Shown here one piece after another: positions 46,501 to 56,144 of a DNA stretch of 64,000 nt. Numbering within the stretch: position 1 is the first letter of the stretch; each line of letters begins with the position of its first letter. The notes beneath the pieces are model-generated. The model searched no databases. It was given only the letters and a program-made list of their open reading frames with translations, and was not told the DNA's origin. This DNA comes from CAVUWL01 sp963787415 (GTDB lineage Bacteria; Actinomycetota; Thermoleophilia; Solirubrobacterales; 70-9): assembly GCA_963787415.1 (NCBI GenBank), contig CAWBCO010000006.1, positions 124,001 to 188,000 of the forward strand. Direction: 5' to 3'. Position numbers and translations under genes: made by a program.

Positions 46501-47521
46501 ATGCGGCACCGGAAGACGCACTGAGCGCAATACCCCGCGGACTGGAGAGCTCGCCAGCTCCGAATTCATCGATGGGAGAACACGATTCCTTGGCAGACCC
46601 GCAATCAAAGGCGAAATGATTAACAAATCCACCTTCACCACTCTGCACTACGTAGAGGTCATTGGTTGACGGTTCAATCGCCAACCCGGCAGCGTCTTCG
46701 CGAGCATCGGGCTTTCCCAAACTGGCTTCAGAGGTGGTGAACTTTACAATCTGCCCCGAGAAGTTGGCGTTGTAGAGTCTCCCCGCGGTATCCAGCGCCA
46801 GGCCGACGGGATTGCTGCCAAATGGAGAATAGAAGGTTGTGATTAGGCCTCCGAATTCGTTGAGCTCGTCGACGCGCCCGTTTTCGGCGCTCACGAAGAG
46901 GTCTCCAGACTGGTCGACGGCCTCTCCTGCAATTGAGCCCGGATCATGGTACTGGCCAGAATCCATCCAGGTTGAGACCAGATCTCCTGAGGAATCGAAC
47001 TTTGAGACGATGTCATCCGACGTATCGCCGACATACAGATCACCTTCGGATTCTCCCGCCGCCATATCGACGGCTAGGAAGTTTGGCGATGAAAAACCCC
47101 CCGGTTCAGAGCTCTGCGTCCCTTCTTTGCATATGTCGTCGGACTCTGCGGTGCATAGATCCTGCTGGGCTTCTGAGCTTCCTGGCTGTTTGACCTCAGT
47201 CTCGTTCACTTCCTTACCGATCATGAACAGAAATTCGCCGGTTGAGGTGAACTTCTCAACCCGTCGGTTGGCGGGATCAGTGACATAGATGTCACCCGCC
47301 GAGGATCCCGCTGAATCGTCAACCGCCACTGAGCTCGGATTCGAAAGCCGGTTGGACTTTTCTCCGGCAAACGTGTAGGAAAGTACGTGCGCCTTGGACG
47401 CTGCTGCTGGCGGGGCGCACGTGAAAGCCCAGATCGATATCGCCGCGACCACGGCAAGCAATCGAGGTCGCGAGCCGATGCCGGCTACCAAGTTTCTGCC
47501 TTTGAGGCCGGAACCCATCAT
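43522..47521 (-). pseudogene. Type A giant secreted propeller/FN3 protein (pair 1), one frameshift
   Basis: Frame one covers 47521 to about 44275: signal peptide, NHL propeller (SSVAVDDSAGSSAGDIYVTDPA), three FN3-like repeats (KYHFRLVATDGSG, IYHFRIVAINGLG, TYHYRVVAESALG) and the AVRQQTKTAFLPDCRGYEL module. One extra base after SPGEAC shifts to the frame ending at 43522, which holds SAFKCSPSGGAMAFVT and the basic tail KKRFRRRNHHRRRGHDLRSRG. Both junctions to neighbours are ATGA overlaps. Intact length would be about 1330 residues. Surface role inferred. Confidence 0.72.
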
Positions 47522-50253
47522 TTCCTTCCCCGCCTGCTCCTGTGCTTGCTGCGGTGCAGCCTACGAACGCATCTGTGGTGCCTCAAGATCCGACGCTTCC
47601 CACATCCGTTCTTGGATGGAGGCGAGCCACCTTCTTCGAGCGGTTGTGTGGTGAAGCTCTGATCTGATCCGATCGTCGTGCCTTCAGAATTGGTGGCAAT
47701 CACCCGAAAGTGATAGAGAGTGCCCGGTTGAAGCCCGTTGATAGTGGCGCTTGTGGAATGGACGGAATCATCAGAGCCAAGTGACCCACCCTGTGGCGTG
47801 CTCGAACCGTAGGATGTTTCCGGGCCGAATTCGAAGTGCGCTGCAGTCGACGAAAACCCGGGAGCAATTTCAGCCGTTAGTGTGGCGGAGGTGCGAGTGA
47901 CCCCGGCCGATGAGGCGCCAAATATGGAAGGCACATTCTTCGTAGTAAAGGTCTGATCGAGTCCCGCCACGACGCCCGCGAAATTTATGGCGACAACTCG
48001 ATAGTGATAGGTGGTGGCAGGTTTCAGACCCGTGATCTCAGTGGCCACCGAGTGATCGGTATTGTCGGATCCAATCGGGGCGCTTGGCATCGTGCTGGAA
48101 CCGTACGAGCTGCTCGATCCGTAATCAAAAAGATAAACGGTCGGACCAAGGCCCGGCTTGATTGTCGCGTCAAGGGTGGCCCCGCTTTTGCTAACCTGCG
48201 ACGCTGACACCCCGGCGACTGTCGGAAGTATTGGCAGGGTCGTGAAGGTCTGATCGGGCTGCCGTACCGTACCCGCCGCCGAGGTAACGACGAAGCGGAA
48301 GTGATACGTGATGCCGACCGAAAGCCCGCTGATCTTGGAGCTGACAAGGTGACCAGTGTCGTCAGAGCCAACTGGAGCGCTCTCGACAGTGCTCGAACCA
48401 TACGATTCGGTCGGTCCATATTCAACGTGATATGTGGTCGGCCCTCCGTCCTCTGGATTTATCTCCGCATTGACTTCAACCGATGAGCTTTCGGCTTCAT
48501 TGCGGGGAACGGAATATTCCGTCGTCGGCAGCCCGGCGATCGCCGGATAGGCGAGCGTCGTGAACGATTGGTCGGGACTGTAGGTAACCCCTTTGGCATT
48601 TTCGGCAACCAGGCGGTAATGGTAAGTGGCCGTCGGGTTGAGGTCGGAAATAGGAGCAGATACGTCAGTCTGGCCTTCTGTCGCCCCGGCATCGACGGGG
48701 CTGAGCGGAGCGTTTTTCCCGTAGAGGGTGGTGAATCCCCATTCGAAATGGTAATGAGTGTCTTCTTTCTCTCCAAGCCATGATCCATTTATCGTTGCGG
48801 ATGAAGCACTCAGCATGGTCGCGGGTTCGGCGCTCAAGTCATCCACGGCCGGTGGAGTGGTGAAGCTCCGGTCCTGTCCTGAGTTCGGTATGCCTTCTTC
48901 ATTGGATACGGCGAGTCGAAAATGATAGGTCGTGTTGTTCACGAGGCCGCTTATTTTGGCCGTAACATCCGCCGGGGCGCCGAATGGCGTCGGGGGTTCA
49001 CAGGGCACGTCACCTAACCCATAGGATTCGGTAGTACCATATTCGAAATGGCATTCGCCGATATGGGCCCCCCCTGACGGGTCAAGGTGCCCGTGGAGCA
49101 CTGCAGTCGTGAGGCCCACTTCTTCGGCCGATTCGGTGACAGCTTCCGGTTGGATGCCTTCCCTGAAGACAACGACATCACCTTGAGCTGCATCCGCGAC
49201 ATAAGCAGTACCCGAGCTCTTATCTAGACCTATTCCCTGTGCCCCTTTCAGCTTACCGCTGCCGAATGTTTCAATGGGGCTGCACCCTTCTCCGCAATTG
49301 ACAGCGAATCGGTCAACGAACGCACCTTCTTCTACGGTGAAGAGGTCGTTTGTCAACGGGTTAATTGTCAGTCCCGTCGTTTGACCGATTCTGTCCGGTT
49401 CTCCAAGATTGTCTTCCGTCGCAGGCGGTGTTGGAATTCCGAACTTCGACACTTCTGGAAACCCGTCGGCCTTATATAGGTGATCTTCGCTATCAACCGC
49501 AAGGCCCTCGGGGGAGGTTCCTCGCGGATGTGCGAAAGAACCCTCTGACGCGCCACTTTGGTCATACCAAAATGTTGCTGGTTCCGGTTCCCCGACCACG
49601 AATAGGTTTCCTTTTAGATCGACCGCAATTCCATCAAGCGAAAATTCGTGGACGAATTCGTTTAGCTGGCCTTCGACTCCCCAGGAGGTGATCAAGCGTC
49701 CCGACGAATCGAACTTTGAGACGGTGTCATCTCCTGTGTCCCCAACATATACGTCACCGCTGGAGAGTCCACTCGAGCCGTCAACCGCAATAAAGGTTGG
49801 CACATCAAGCTCCCCGGGTAAGGTTCCGGATGCTCCCGCCTGGCAGACGTCTCCGGATGCCGCGGTGCAAACATCTTCCCCTGTCGTCGCATTGACTTCT
49901 TTGCCGAACATCAAAATGAAATCCCCGGCTGAGTCGAACTTCTCGATCCGATGGTTGGTCGGGTCGGTCACATACACATCATGTGCAGAATCTCCGGAGG
50001 AATTGTCTACGGCGACGTCCGTGGGATTTGAGAGCGGATAGGGGTTGGGAGCAGTCGGAGAAGGATTTGCTACCGCCCCGAAGGAAGTTGAGTATCCATG
50101 AACGGATTTCGCCAGAACAGACGGGACGGCAGTAGTGGCGACGATGAAAAAAGCGAGGGCGACCCCGCGGAACAGACGGCCGCTCTGAGATTTGACGCCT
50201 CTGCGAAAGGCTCGAGCAAAGGTTGCTATGCAGGAAACCATCTTGCCGCTCAA
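47518..50253 (-). CDS. Type A0 secreted NHL/FN3 protein, first gene of the block
   Basis: 911 residues, intact. The start is a TTG at 50253, close to a GGAGG, or the ATG at 50241. The signal peptide ends near residue 48 (VALAFFIVATTAVPSVLA). An NHL-type propeller covers about 50-400 (NPTDVAVDNSSGDSAHDVYV). Five FN3-like repeats follow, each with a YHxR strand and several with ESYGSSTV-like turns. The DCRAYEL module of the other A proteins is missing. The tail CGKRRILRHHRC, then VRRLHRSKHRSRRGRK, is highly basic. Probably envelope-attached. Confidence 0.82.
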   Translation of the reverse strand: MSGKMVSCIATFARAFRRGVKSQSGRLFRGVALAFFIVATTAVPSVLAKSVHGYSTSFGAVANPSPTAPNPYPLSNPTDVAVDNSSGDSAHDVYVTDPTNHRIEKFDSAGDFILMFGKEVNATTGEDVCTAASGDVCQAGASGTLPGELDVPTFIAVDGSSGLSSGDVYVGDTGDDTVSKFDSSGRLITSWGVEGQLNEFVHEFSLDGIAVDLKGNLFVVGEPEPATFWYDQSGASEGSFAHPRGTSPEGLAVDSEDHLYKADGFPEVSKFGIPTPPATEDNLGEPDRIGQTTGLTINPLTNDLFTVEEGAFVDRFAVNCGEGCSPIETFGSGKLKGAQGIGLDKSSGTAYVADAAQGDVVVFREGIQPEAVTESAEEVGLTTAVLHGHLDPSGGAHIGECHFEYGTTESYGLGDVPCEPPTPFGAPADVTAKISGLVNNTTYHFRLAVSNEEGIPNSGQDRSFTTPPAVDDLSAEPATMLSASSATINGSWLGEKEDTHYHFEWGFTTLYGKNAPLSPVDAGATEGQTDVSAPISDLNPTATYHYRLVAENAKGVTYSPDQSFTTLAYPAIAGLPTTEYSVPRNEAESSSVEVNAEINPEDGGPTTYHVEYGPTESYGSSTVESAPVGSDDTGHLVSSKISGLSVGITYHFRFVVTSAAGTVRQPDQTFTTLPILPTVAGVSASQVSKSGATLDATIKPGLGPTVYLFDYGSSSSYGSSTMPSAPIGSDNTDHSVATEITGLKPATTYHYRVVAINFAGVVAGLDQTFTTKNVPSIFGASSAGVTRTSATLTAEIAPGFSSTAAHFEFGPETSYGSSTPQGGSLGSDDSVHSTSATINGLQPGTLYHFRVIATNSEGTTIGSDQSFTTQPLEEGGSPPSKNGCGKRRILRHHRCVRRLHRSKHRSRRGRK

Positions 50254-50271
50254 TTCGCCTCCACTACGGTC

Positions 50272-50535
50272 TCACAATGACCAATCACTCGGATCGGTAG
50301 ACCTAACTCGAGCAGCGCATCGCAATGCGAGGTGATTCCGCGGATTGACTTCGGTTGTCGCGCCAAATGTGGAGGGCGGATTGGAGTCATAGAGCTGAGT
50401 GACCTGGGGAACGGCGGTAGAGGCGCTTGTGGCAATGATGGTTGGTCGGAGGCGGAGCAGAGCCGCCGGCCCTGAGCGCCAAGCCGCTACGATCTTCGAA
50501 GGAATGCGGCGCTCCAGGAGATTTTGAGTGGGCAA
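50272..50535 (-). pseudogene. Degenerate copy of a type A N-terminus
   Basis: The frame reads LLRLRPTIIATSASTAVPQV, then TQLYDSNPPSTFGATTEVNP, which follows the start of the 47518-50253 protein (ATTAVPSVLAK, then STSFGAVANP). The DNA is also similar between about 50395-50440 and 50120-50150. It looks like a decayed tandem duplicate just upstream of the operon. It is not expected to give a product. Confidence 0.45.
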
Positions 50536-50924
50536 TTAAGTGTGGCGATACGGAGACACGTAAGCGCATCAACGCGCCCCTCCGATTCCATCGAAGCCCG
50601 ATTCCCCCGACGATCTCCTCACACGCTCTCCTCTGCCTTAGCACCGCCATCCCTTGGCCCAGATCCAGTCGCCGGACCCCTTGGCCTCAGTCCAGATCAG
50701 CCAGATTTCCTCTCCCAGCCTTTGAACCCCCTAAATGACGTGGTTCTCAGGTTGGGTCGATTCAAACATATGCGGACCGAGTTGTCAAATCACGGCCCAA
50801 GGCTCGAAGGGCGGCCTCCCAATCCGCCACATGGATCTGCCCGGTTTCGGTGGACAGTTTTGACTTTGACTCGAGCCGTTTCCTTCGGTTGATTGAGGGA
50901 GAGACTCACAAACTCCTCCAAGAT

Positions 50925-51300
50925 CACGTAGTAAGGGTGCTGTGTAGGCGCTAGCGGTTGTAGAAGACCTCCAGCCCTTTAAGAGCGCCACCATCATGGC
51001 GCGACGAGTGGGCCAGGAGTAATGGTCGTTCAGCTCCCCTTGAGGTGGAAGAGTGGGACCAGCGGCCGCGAGGTCTACGGGTGAGCTGCCCTGGGTCATC
51101 GAGAGGTCTGTCCCCACGTTCCCGCAGCGCTCGCCGAAGGCAAGTAAAACCCAGATTTTTTTCAACCTGACCGATCGAGCCTCCGGAGGTCTTGACAAGA
51201 CCGCTCGCCGAAACTCCGACTTTGACCCGATTTCTTGGCTCCTGATGGAAGTTAGCGGCTCCTGACGGACATACCAAGCTAATGGAGCTTAGTGGACACA
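50925..51300 (-). pseudogene. IS3-family transposase remnant
   Basis: One frame contains SGLVKTSGGSIGQVEKNLGF, like an OrfA helix-turn-helix, and ends GGALKGLEVFYNR. After a stop the text continues RLHSTLTT, the end of OrfB (FYNRQRLHSTLGY type). The catalytic core is missing, so this is a deletion derivative. Terminal repeats were not resolved. It is unrelated in sequence to the intact IS3 element at 3470-5049. Confidence 0.5.
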
Positions 51301-51974
51301 ACTCCAACCCTCGCGGACCCCTGGAGGCTTTGCTCGACGGCGCGAACTGCGATACCGGAGCCCTTTCAGGGGCGACCTACAACGATCGAATTTGCGATCC
51401 GGGAGCTCCTGGGGAAGCGGTCCGCGCCGTGCATCCTCGACAGGGACGGATCATCGGTGGCGTCTCGCATGTGCTCAAGGAAAAGAGGCGAGCCCATGCA
51501 GGCTCGTGAGGTGCACGCGCAGGTCTAGACATTCCTGGGCGAACCGGTCCGGTGAGCGTCGGTTCAGGCGACGCTCGCTGGCATTCTCAAGGGCCTGGCC
51601 TCAAGATTCGTGCGGGTAGCTCGCGGAGTCTACGGCTTCCCCCTTCTCCCCGCCCCCACTCAATCGACGCCCGACCATCGACGCGTCCCAATCGGGTGCC
51701 AAAGTCCGCTTGAGGCGGCCGACTCACTCAAGGATGAACACAAAGCCCACCAAGCGATCCTTGCGACCCGGAGCGGTGGCGCCTACGCGCTCACAATCAC
51801 GCGGGAGCAGAAGGATGTCCGACGCCCGAGCGCCAAAAACCCTTTGATACCACGGCAGCGCAGTTTTCAGGATGAACGTGGCCGTCGATGCAAACGACGC
51901 ACCGTGCAAGAGAAGAACGGGAGGCCTTTTAGCAGCCCCAGCTAGCCAGGCCGCATCCTTTTCAAGAGGCGCGC
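51301..51974. other. Intergenic stretch
   Basis: About 670 bases with Arg/Ser-rich overlapping frames on both strands and no recognisable product. Possibly more decayed insertion DNA. Confidence 0.4.
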
Positions 51975-52006
51975 CGGGGGTGCCGGCTCGCAGGCCGGCA
52001 CCCCCG
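51975..52006 (-). terminator. 13-bp GC hairpin after the 627-residue secreted protein
   Basis: CGGGGGTGCCGGC at 51975-51987 pairs exactly with GCCGGCACCCCCG at 51994-52006 across a six-base loop. It lies 28 bases past the stop of the gene at 52035-53918, read on the minus strand. No T-run follows. Confidence 0.65.
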
Positions 52007-52034
52007 CAGAACGCGCGCAGCTGACGAAGTCGGC

Positions 52035-53918
52035 TTAACGGGCGCCCCAGGTGGCGGGCAGAACCGCTACACCGCCGTAACGAACGCCAAAACGTGGCGG
52101 AGCGACCGTGCTGAAACGCTCATAGCCGGGCTTGGTGGCGCCGAGCTGATCCGTGACGGAAACCACCTGGTTGGGGTCACCGCCCTGGTCACCGCTGCCG
52201 CTCACCGTGGACGTCGTGGCGTAGATGGTCACGGCACCATTGGGATTGACGTGTCCGCTGATGTTGCGCAGACCGTCGGTGGCCGGAGCCCATGGCAGGC
52301 CGGAGCCACCCTCGGCGGTGTTGTCGCCGGTCGGGTAGCCCGCAACGGTGTACGGCTGACCGAGGTTCAGGCCGTTCTGCAGCGTGTAGGCCAGCTGCCA
52401 CTGCTGGGTGGTCTCGTTGAAGACCCACTTCTGCAGGCCGGCAGTCGTAGACTCACCAGCATCGGCATAGGGGTTGGTCGGATCGGCGGAAGCCGGATCG
52501 TCGCCGAATGCGCCTGAGCCCTCGTCGGCCAAGTATAGCGTGGTCTTGTTGGCGAACCAGACGCCGAACGGGTATGTGTCGTTCTGGTCGAAGGCAGCCG
52601 GAACCTGGTTGAAGCCGTTCAGGATGCACATTTGGTAGGTGACGCCGGGACTCGGAAGCGCAGCACCTGGCTGCGGCAGTCCGACCGGCACATCTACGTT
52701 CACCGAGGAAGCGGCGCCGCTTTCAGTGCCGGTGGCGGTGTAGCTCTGCGTAGGGCAGGCGTACGCGGGGTCAGTGCTGCCAACAGGGTCATCGGTGTTG
52801 ACGAAGTACAACGAGTCGGCGCCGTTGGAACCGGAGCCCTTGGTGTAGTATACGACGTTGTTGTAGACCGTCAGGCCACGGAAGTTCGTGTCCTTACCGG
52901 CCTTGTCGCTCGGGGAGAAGCTCAGGGCTCCTGCCAGGGTGGCCGGCGGTGTGAGCGGGCTCTGCGCGCTCTGCGGCTGGAACGACTCGGGGTAGCTCTG
53001 CGCGCCCGTGTCCTCGCCAAGGCTGCTGAAGACACCACCGGCCAGAGTCGCCAGGGCAGGGCTCGTCACCTTGTTCGAGTCACCGTTATTGTCGTTGCCG
53101 GCGGCCAGAAACTCATTGTCCGCGGAATCGAGCAGCACCGCGCGCTCGTTGTCACCTGAGTAGGAGTTGGTGTCGGTAAACGTCCACCTACCGTCACTGG
53201 ACAGGTCGCCCGCGACGCGGTAGTAGCCACCCGCCGTGTAAGTGCTGCTCTCGCCAGCGACGTCCGGGTTGGTGAAGTCGAACACACCGGGGGTGTTTGA
53301 GTTCGATGCGTCCACGCTGCCATTAGGAGCGGCGTAGCCGGAGAAGCTGAGGCTATGGCCGTTGGTGGCGACGTTCACCGCCAGCTCCGACTTGGACTCG
53401 AAGCTCGTGACCATTTGGTTAGTCGGGACCTGGACACCTCCAAGCGGGCTGCCACCTAGGCTCAGGTTCCACAGGTCGATCGGGGTGTCGACCCCGAAGC
53501 TGCCGTCGGAGGAGGCGTTGTTGAACACTTCGGGGTACTGGCCGCCGATCACAGCCTGCGCGAAAGTATCGGGTAGCCAATCACTGATGGTCGCGGTCTT
53601 GCTTGTCTCGAGCGCCTTATTCTCAGGACCTCCAGCGAACGTGTCGACGTACGGTAGGTTCTGCCCGGCGGTGAGATTGATGCCGTCGCCCGGGAAAACC
53701 GTCCCGGAAATCACGAGGCTGTTGGGCTGCAAGCTGGACTGGTGAGGATCGAAATGGCTGGACGGGTGATGATCGAAGCCGCCAAAGCGCGAGAGCGCAT
53801 GTGCGCCTGCGGCGGGCGCGACTGTAAGCGCAGCTACGACGACAGTCGCCGCCAGGGCGCTTGCCTGCATTGCGCGGGCACGGAGGCGCACCCATCGGTC
53901 AAGATTGCTGGTAGCCAC
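52035..53918 (-). CDS. Large secreted protein of unknown function
   Basis: 627 residues from a GTG with AAGGAG just upstream. A long basic N-region and hydrophobic core (ASALAATVVVAALTVAPAAGAHA) form the signal peptide. The mature part is Asn/Ser/Gly-rich and beta in character: NSLVISGTVFPG, LAVNVATNGHSLSFSGYA, NTPGVFDFTNPDV, FGVWFANKTTLYLADEGSG. I recall similar uncharacterised secreted actinobacterial proteins, but no named domain or catalytic motif is visible. It has its own ribosome site and terminator, so it is a single-gene unit between the two giant-protein blocks. Confidence 0.8.
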   Translation of the reverse strand: MATSNLDRWVRLRARAMQASALAATVVVAALTVAPAAGAHALSRFGGFDHHPSSHFDPHQSSLQPNSLVISGTVFPGDGINLTAGQNLPYVDTFAGGPENKALETSKTATISDWLPDTFAQAVIGGQYPEVFNNASSDGSFGVDTPIDLWNLSLGGSPLGGVQVPTNQMVTSFESKSELAVNVATNGHSLSFSGYAAPNGSVDASNSNTPGVFDFTNPDVAGESSTYTAGGYYRVAGDLSSDGRWTFTDTNSYSGDNERAVLLDSADNEFLAAGNDNNGDSNKVTSPALATLAGGVFSSLGEDTGAQSYPESFQPQSAQSPLTPPATLAGALSFSPSDKAGKDTNFRGLTVYNNVVYYTKGSGSNGADSLYFVNTDDPVGSTDPAYACPTQSYTATGTESGAASSVNVDVPVGLPQPGAALPSPGVTYQMCILNGFNQVPAAFDQNDTYPFGVWFANKTTLYLADEGSGAFGDDPASADPTNPYADAGESTTAGLQKWVFNETTQQWQLAYTLQNGLNLGQPYTVAGYPTGDNTAEGGSGLPWAPATDGLRNISGHVNPNGAVTIYATTSTVSGSGDQGGDPNQVVSVTDQLGATKPGYERFSTVAPPRFGVRYGGVAVLPATWGAR

Positions 53919-54685
53919 TATCTATCTCCTTGGGGAAGGGGTTGATCGGCTCGATGCTAGGCACACCAGCAGGACCGGATGTGACCGCCAAGTTAAAAAA
54001 ATGTCACCAGACAGTGGTGGACCAGTCGAGTCAGCGCGTGCATGGCATCAACCTTGGGGGCAAACGGTGACGATTGATAAATCTGCCCGCACCCGATGTC
54101 CGCCCGATCCGCGTCTCCCGGGCGGGTTCGCGCAAATGACCTCGCGGTGCGAGTGCAGGGGTTCGCCTCGCGCTCACCCCGCGGCCTTGCAGCACCCTGG
54201 GAGCAGCGTCGCCGTTGACGCGCACCTCTCGCAATCGGCAGAAAGGAGCGCCAATTCACAGACCGACCTAGGCGTTCGAGATTCGTCCATTGCGCTCAAC
54301 AGGTCAGCAGTCCGGCTGGCTCTCGCTCGTGGAGGCAAAGCAGGCGCCGCCAGCCGCTTTCCGCGCGAAGCGAGGCCGCGGGTCGCTGCGTCGGGAGGGG
54401 GCAGCTCTCGAAGCAAAAGCGATCCCGACAGATGACTGGAGGCGTGGCAACGCGATCATGATCTCTAGCGTCGGGCGCGTTAGCCTCGATCTACCGTTTT
54501 CACCACGGAGGGTGTGATCGCCTGACTTAATGTAGGTAACGTCGCCTTGGGGTTATTCGGAGTCCGCCTATCGATCTCAAAAGGGGGAGTCGACCGTCAG
54601 CCTCGGGCCTCCCGGCCCGTTCGCGAGCATGACGAGGTGACCTGGTCAGTGGGATCGATCTCAGCGGGCGGGGCGGGGAGGTGGG
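53919..54685. other. Intergenic stretch between secreted protein and IS1380
   Basis: About 770 bases. It contains the promoter of the secreted protein at its left end and the unresolved end of the IS1380 element at its right. Frames present are GC-driven and unconvincing. Confidence 0.4.
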
Positions 54686-56023
54686 CTATGGCCCGGCACT
54701 CAGCTCCAGCGCCCGCAACAGCGCGAATGCCGCGACCAGCGCCTGGGCCCAGGGCCAGGAGCGTGGTAACCGCAGCGTCTTTTGCCGGGCGGAGCGCACC
54801 ACCCGCCCGGCGACGTGCAGCAGGCGCTGGCGCAAGCGCTTGGGCTCAGCCAGGCTGAGCTCGCCCTCCAAGCACAGGGAGCGGGTCCAGCAGAGCAGCT
54901 CATGGGCGAGCAGGCAGAGCTCGAGCCAGACCTGGTTGGGGGCGAACTCGGCGAAGGGCAGGTTTGCCATCCCGGTGTCCTTGGAGCAGCGGATCTGATC
55001 CTCGGCCCGAGCCCTGCGGCGGTGGCGGCACTCCAGGGCGGCGATGTCGTCTCCTTTCTGGTCGGTGAGGAAGGCGACGTGGCGGTAGCCCTCGGCGTCA
55101 AAGACGCAAAACTGGGCGCCTGGGTGGGGACGCTCCCTGCGCACGATCAGTCGCGTCCCCTCGGGCCAACTGGAGAGGTCAACTCGGTCGCCGAGCTCGG
55201 CGACCCAGGCGCCCTCGCGCTGGGTTCCGTCTGCCTCGATCGCCTGTTGCCATGTCGAATCGGGGAGGGAGAGGATCGCCTCGCGGACCCTGGCGTCCAC
55301 TTCATAGCCAACCGAGAAACGAATGTCGGCGTCGCGACAGTCGGAGGTAAAGGCGTGGGTCCCACCAGCTGAGTCGGTGCGAACCAGGATCTCGCGATCG
55401 AGGTCTTGGGCGGGGATCTGCTCAAGGGCCAGCTGCAGGACCTCGGAGTGATCGGCGGCGGTGTTGGCGCCGGCGTTGCCGGGACGCAGGAGGCCGGCCA
55501 ATGCCTCGCCGGTCTGGTCGAGGTAGCAAAGCAGTGGGAAAAAGCCAAAGCCGCCCTTGTAGTTGCCGGCGGCGTGCTCCTTCTCTGAGTGGGAACCAAG
55601 CAGGGTGGCGTCGATGTCAAGGATCAGCTCGCTGGGTCGGGCTCCCGCCTCCCAGGCCCGCTCGCGCGCCTTGGCCCGGGCGCCGCGCAGCGCTTCCAGA
55701 ACTGACTTATCGATCGAGCGGATCACGCGGTGGGTGGTGGTCTGGGAGGCGATCCGACCAAACAGCGCCTGCTGGCCGCGCAGCACTCCCAGGTCGCTGA
55801 CGCAGTCCCCGCCGTCGGCGATCGCAATCGCGAGGTCACGCAACACCACCCCTGGGTCGTGGGCGGAGCGACGTTCGCGGGTCACTGCCATCGCTTCTGA
55901 CAGCGCCTTTGTGAGACCGGTTCGCTCGGCCAGCTCGGTGAGCAAGAAGGCCCCGGAGTGAGAGATCAGTCCCTCACCGTCCGCCCTGACTTCTACCGTT
56001 GGCGCTGTCGTTCTTGCTTTCAC
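54686..56023 (-). CDS. IS1380-family transposase
   Basis: About 445 residues from the GTG at 56023, preceded by AGGAGG; the frame is open to 56077. The family pattern is clear: FLLTELAERTGLTKALSEAM, ILDIDATLLGSHSEKEHAAG with the first catalytic Asp, VRTDSAGGTHAF with the second, and ECRHRRRARAEDQIRCSKDT near the last acidic residue. Length is normal. All motifs are intact, so it may be functional. Confidence 0.92.
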   Translation of the reverse strand: MKARTTAPTVEVRADGEGLISHSGAFLLTELAERTGLTKALSEAMAVTRERRSAHDPGVVLRDLAIAIADGGDCVSDLGVLRGQQALFGRIASQTTTHRVIRSIDKSVLEALRGARAKARERAWEAGARPSELILDIDATLLGSHSEKEHAAGNYKGGFGFFPLLCYLDQTGEALAGLLRPGNAGANTAADHSEVLQLALEQIPAQDLDREILVRTDSAGGTHAFTSDCRDADIRFSVGYEVDARVREAILSLPDSTWQQAIEADGTQREGAWVAELGDRVDLSSWPEGTRLIVRRERPHPGAQFCVFDAEGYRHVAFLTDQKGDDIAALECRHRRRARAEDQIRCSKDTGMANLPFAEFAPNQVWLELCLLAHELLCWTRSLCLEGELSLAEPKRLRQRLLHVAGRVVRSARQKTLRLPRSWPWAQALVAAFALLRALELSAGP

Positions 56024-56077
56024 CTTTCGGGTGTCCTCCTGGTTCTGGGAGTGGGCTTTCGCAAACCGCATTCTCAA
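54686..56077 (-). mobile_element. IS1380-family insertion sequence (ends not resolved)
   Basis: Only the transposase extent is given. The element must extend a little on both sides; terminal repeats could not be matched by eye. It abuts the broken 3' end of the DUF1906-like gene, suggesting insertion there. Confidence 0.6.
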
Positions 56078-56144
56078 GGCCCAGGAGGACGTTCCCGGAG
56101 GGTTTCTCAGGTGCTTATCGGGGAATCAGAGGTTAGGGATGTGG

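Noticed and set aside
36884..50253. Regular repeats that might be CRISPR or DNA-level repeats
   Set aside because: The periodicity comes from FN3-like and propeller repeats in protein; the DNA copies are diverged and not evenly spaced.
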